Under the pieces are notes generated by a model. It saw nothing but the letters and a program-made list of their open reading frames with translations, ran no database searches and had not been told where the DNA came from. Source: Mycolicibacterium rhodesiae JS60 (lineage in GTDB: Bacteria > Actinomycetota > Actinomycetes > Mycobacteriales > Mycobacteriaceae). Taken from it: a stretch of 64,000 bases of DNA. Both the position numbers and the translations under genes were made by a program. This document shows positions 63,161 to 64,000 of the stretch, one piece after another (position 1 is the stretch's first letter; every line of letters begins with the position of its first letter). The stretch lies in contig AGIQ01000003.1 in the NCBI GenBank assembly GCA_000230935.2, positions 372,001 through 436,000 of the forward strand, given 5' to 3'.

Positions 63161-63738
63161 GGGGCGAGGTATCCGTTCAGGGCGCGGGACAGTTCGGCGC
63201 TCAGCGCCTCGCCGTCGAGGATGGGTTCGACGATCTGCGCGGACTGGATGGCGGACTGCCCGATGAGCAGAACCATCGCCGACATCTTGTGGACATCCCC
63301 GGCACGGACACTGCCGTCGGCCTGTGCCGCGCGCAGTTCCTCGACGAACAGATCGATCAGGATCTGCTGGCTGGTCCCGAGGCGCCCGGCGATGTAGACC
63401 ATCGCCAGGTCGGGGGCGGAGCGCAGCACCGAGGTGATGAGTTCGTCGTCGCGCAGGCGACGGGCCACCTCGACAATCCGCTCGACCAGACCGGCGCGGC
63501 CGGGGTGGGTCGCCGGCACGGCGCGCCAGGTGCCGGTGATCCGGTCGGTGAGCAGCGACGCCACGATCGTATTGGTGTCCGGCCAGCGGCGATACACCGT
63601 CGGACGGCTCACACCCGCCCGCCGGGCGATCTCGGCCAGCGTCACGCGCTCGACCCCGAAATCGCGGACACAGCTGGCCGTGGCGGCCAGGATCCGGTCG
63701 CCGACGTCCAGCGATTCGTCGTTACTGATTGACAACAC
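63157..63738 (-). CDS. TetR/AcrR-family regulator of the glpD region
   Basis: The 193-residue product has its helix-turn-helix at about 22-65 (CVRDFGVERVTLAEIARRAGVSRPTVYRRWPDT), and a C-terminal domain with LRSAPDLAMVYIAGRLGTSQQILIDLF. It is coupled to glpD by a 4-bp overlap and divergent from the gene at 63756 with only 17 bp between the start codons. The gap contains the direct repeat GTAA (63741 and 63749), so binding there would control both directions. Ligand unknown. Confidence 0.9.
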   Translation of the reverse strand: MLSISNDESLDVGDRILAATASCVRDFGVERVTLAEIARRAGVSRPTVYRRWPDTNTIVASLLTDRITGTWRAVPATHPGRAGLVERIVEVARRLRDDELITSVLRSAPDLAMVYIAGRLGTSQQILIDLFVEELRAAQADGSVRAGDVHKMSAMVLLIGQSAIQSAQIVEPILDGEALSAELSRALNGYLAP

Positions 63739-63755
63739 CTGTAATACTGTAACGC

Positions 63756-64000
63756 ATGAGCAATGATGCCCGCACCCTCGTTCCCCCGATGGCCTGGAAC
63801 GCGTGGGGTGACCCCACGGCCGCCAAGCCCCTCTCCGACGGCATCCGGGCCCTGCTCGAGCAGGCGCTCGGGGTGACGGTCAGCGAGATCCCCGCCCCCT
63901 CCATCGACGAGGTCCAGGTGCGGCCGTCGTCGTTGGCAGACGTTCATCGAGATGCCCTCGCCGAGTTCGTGGGCGCCGACCACATCCGGACCGACGACCA
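63756..64000 (+). CDS. Start of an FAD-dependent oxidase-like gene (3' end outside window)
   Basis: About 81 residues are visible (MSNDARTLVPPMAWNAWGDP and LSDGIRALLEQALGV). The start resembles the FAD-binding oxidase (alkyldihydroxyacetonephosphate-synthase-like) encoded after glpD1 in M. tuberculosis. The domains needed to prove this lie outside the window, so the call rests on the N-terminus and gene order. Divergent from the TetR gene. Confidence 0.65.
   Translation, partial: MSNDARTLVPPMAWNAWGDPTAAKPLSDGIRALLEQALGVTVSEIPAPSIDEVQVRPSSLADVHRDALAEFVGADHIRTDD

Overview
The window is high-GC actinobacterial chromosome, almost certainly from a Mycobacterium or Mycolicibacterium. It carries the mycobacterial FAS-II block (mabR-like regulator, fabD, acpM, kasA, kasB, accD6) directly after aceE, and the neighbourhood known from M. 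tuberculosis as panB, a CYTH/CHAD protein, rnpB, RNase H/phosphatase, zinc-ribbon protein, Nif3, ptkA, ptpA, SURF1, cobD, an MpaB-family protein, ahpE, DUF3052, aceE, FAS-II and glpD. Several accessory stretches interrupt that backbone. Species level cannot be settled from the sequence alone.

Layout. 1-2.7 kb: a WS/DGAT acyltransferase (cut by the window edge), panB and a crotonase. 2.7-6.8 kb: a TetR regulator divergent from two DUF1989 proteins and a carboxyltransferase-only relative of urea/guanidine carboxylase. 6.9-9.0 kb: CYTH-CHAD and GNAT genes. 9.0-19.9 kb: a 10.9-kb integrated element in the 3' end of rnpB. It is flanked by a perfect 28-bp direct repeat and has paired arm-type sites at both ends, a tyrosine integrase, an excisionase-like HTH protein, an HNH nuclease, large terminase, portal, scaffold-like protein, major capsid and head connector. 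It has no recognisable tail, lysis or replication genes. A four-gene cassette runs against the direction of the other genes in its middle. 19.9-29.9 kb: rnpB and the conserved backbone through cobD, an MpaB-like oxygenase and an amidohydrolase. 30-34 kb: a frameshifted 13E12-family HNH gene, a VOC protein, a secreted DUF4185 protein, a small secreted protein and an aldehyde dehydrogenase remnant.

33.9-43.3 kb: a TetR/DUF2306 pair, then a tightly coupled catabolic operon (ALDH, P450, mycofactocin-type SDR, a 31-residue membrane peptide, AveC-like membrane protein, second P450) divergent from a regulator with two TetR domains, then a nitronate monooxygenase. 43.4-47.6 kb: a secreted glycine-rich (PGRS-like) protein ending in a YVTN beta-propeller, coupled to a secreted YHYH protein. 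47.6-49.8 kb: VOC, tRNA-Val(UAC), ahpE, DUF3052 and a probable lipoprotein. 49.8-59.5 kb: aceE and the FAS-II operon with a clear MabR-type palindrome. 59.5-64 kb: AraC regulator, aldo/keto reductase, glpD with a TetR regulator, and the start of a further gene.

How the parts fit. The backbone joins acetyl-CoA supply (AceE), malonyl-CoA supply (AccD6) and mycolate chain elongation (FabD, AcpM, KasA, KasB) under a local regulator. The most unusual content is the rnpB-integrated, head-only element. It looks like a phage satellite that builds its own capsid and would need another phage for tails and lysis. No CRISPR array was found.
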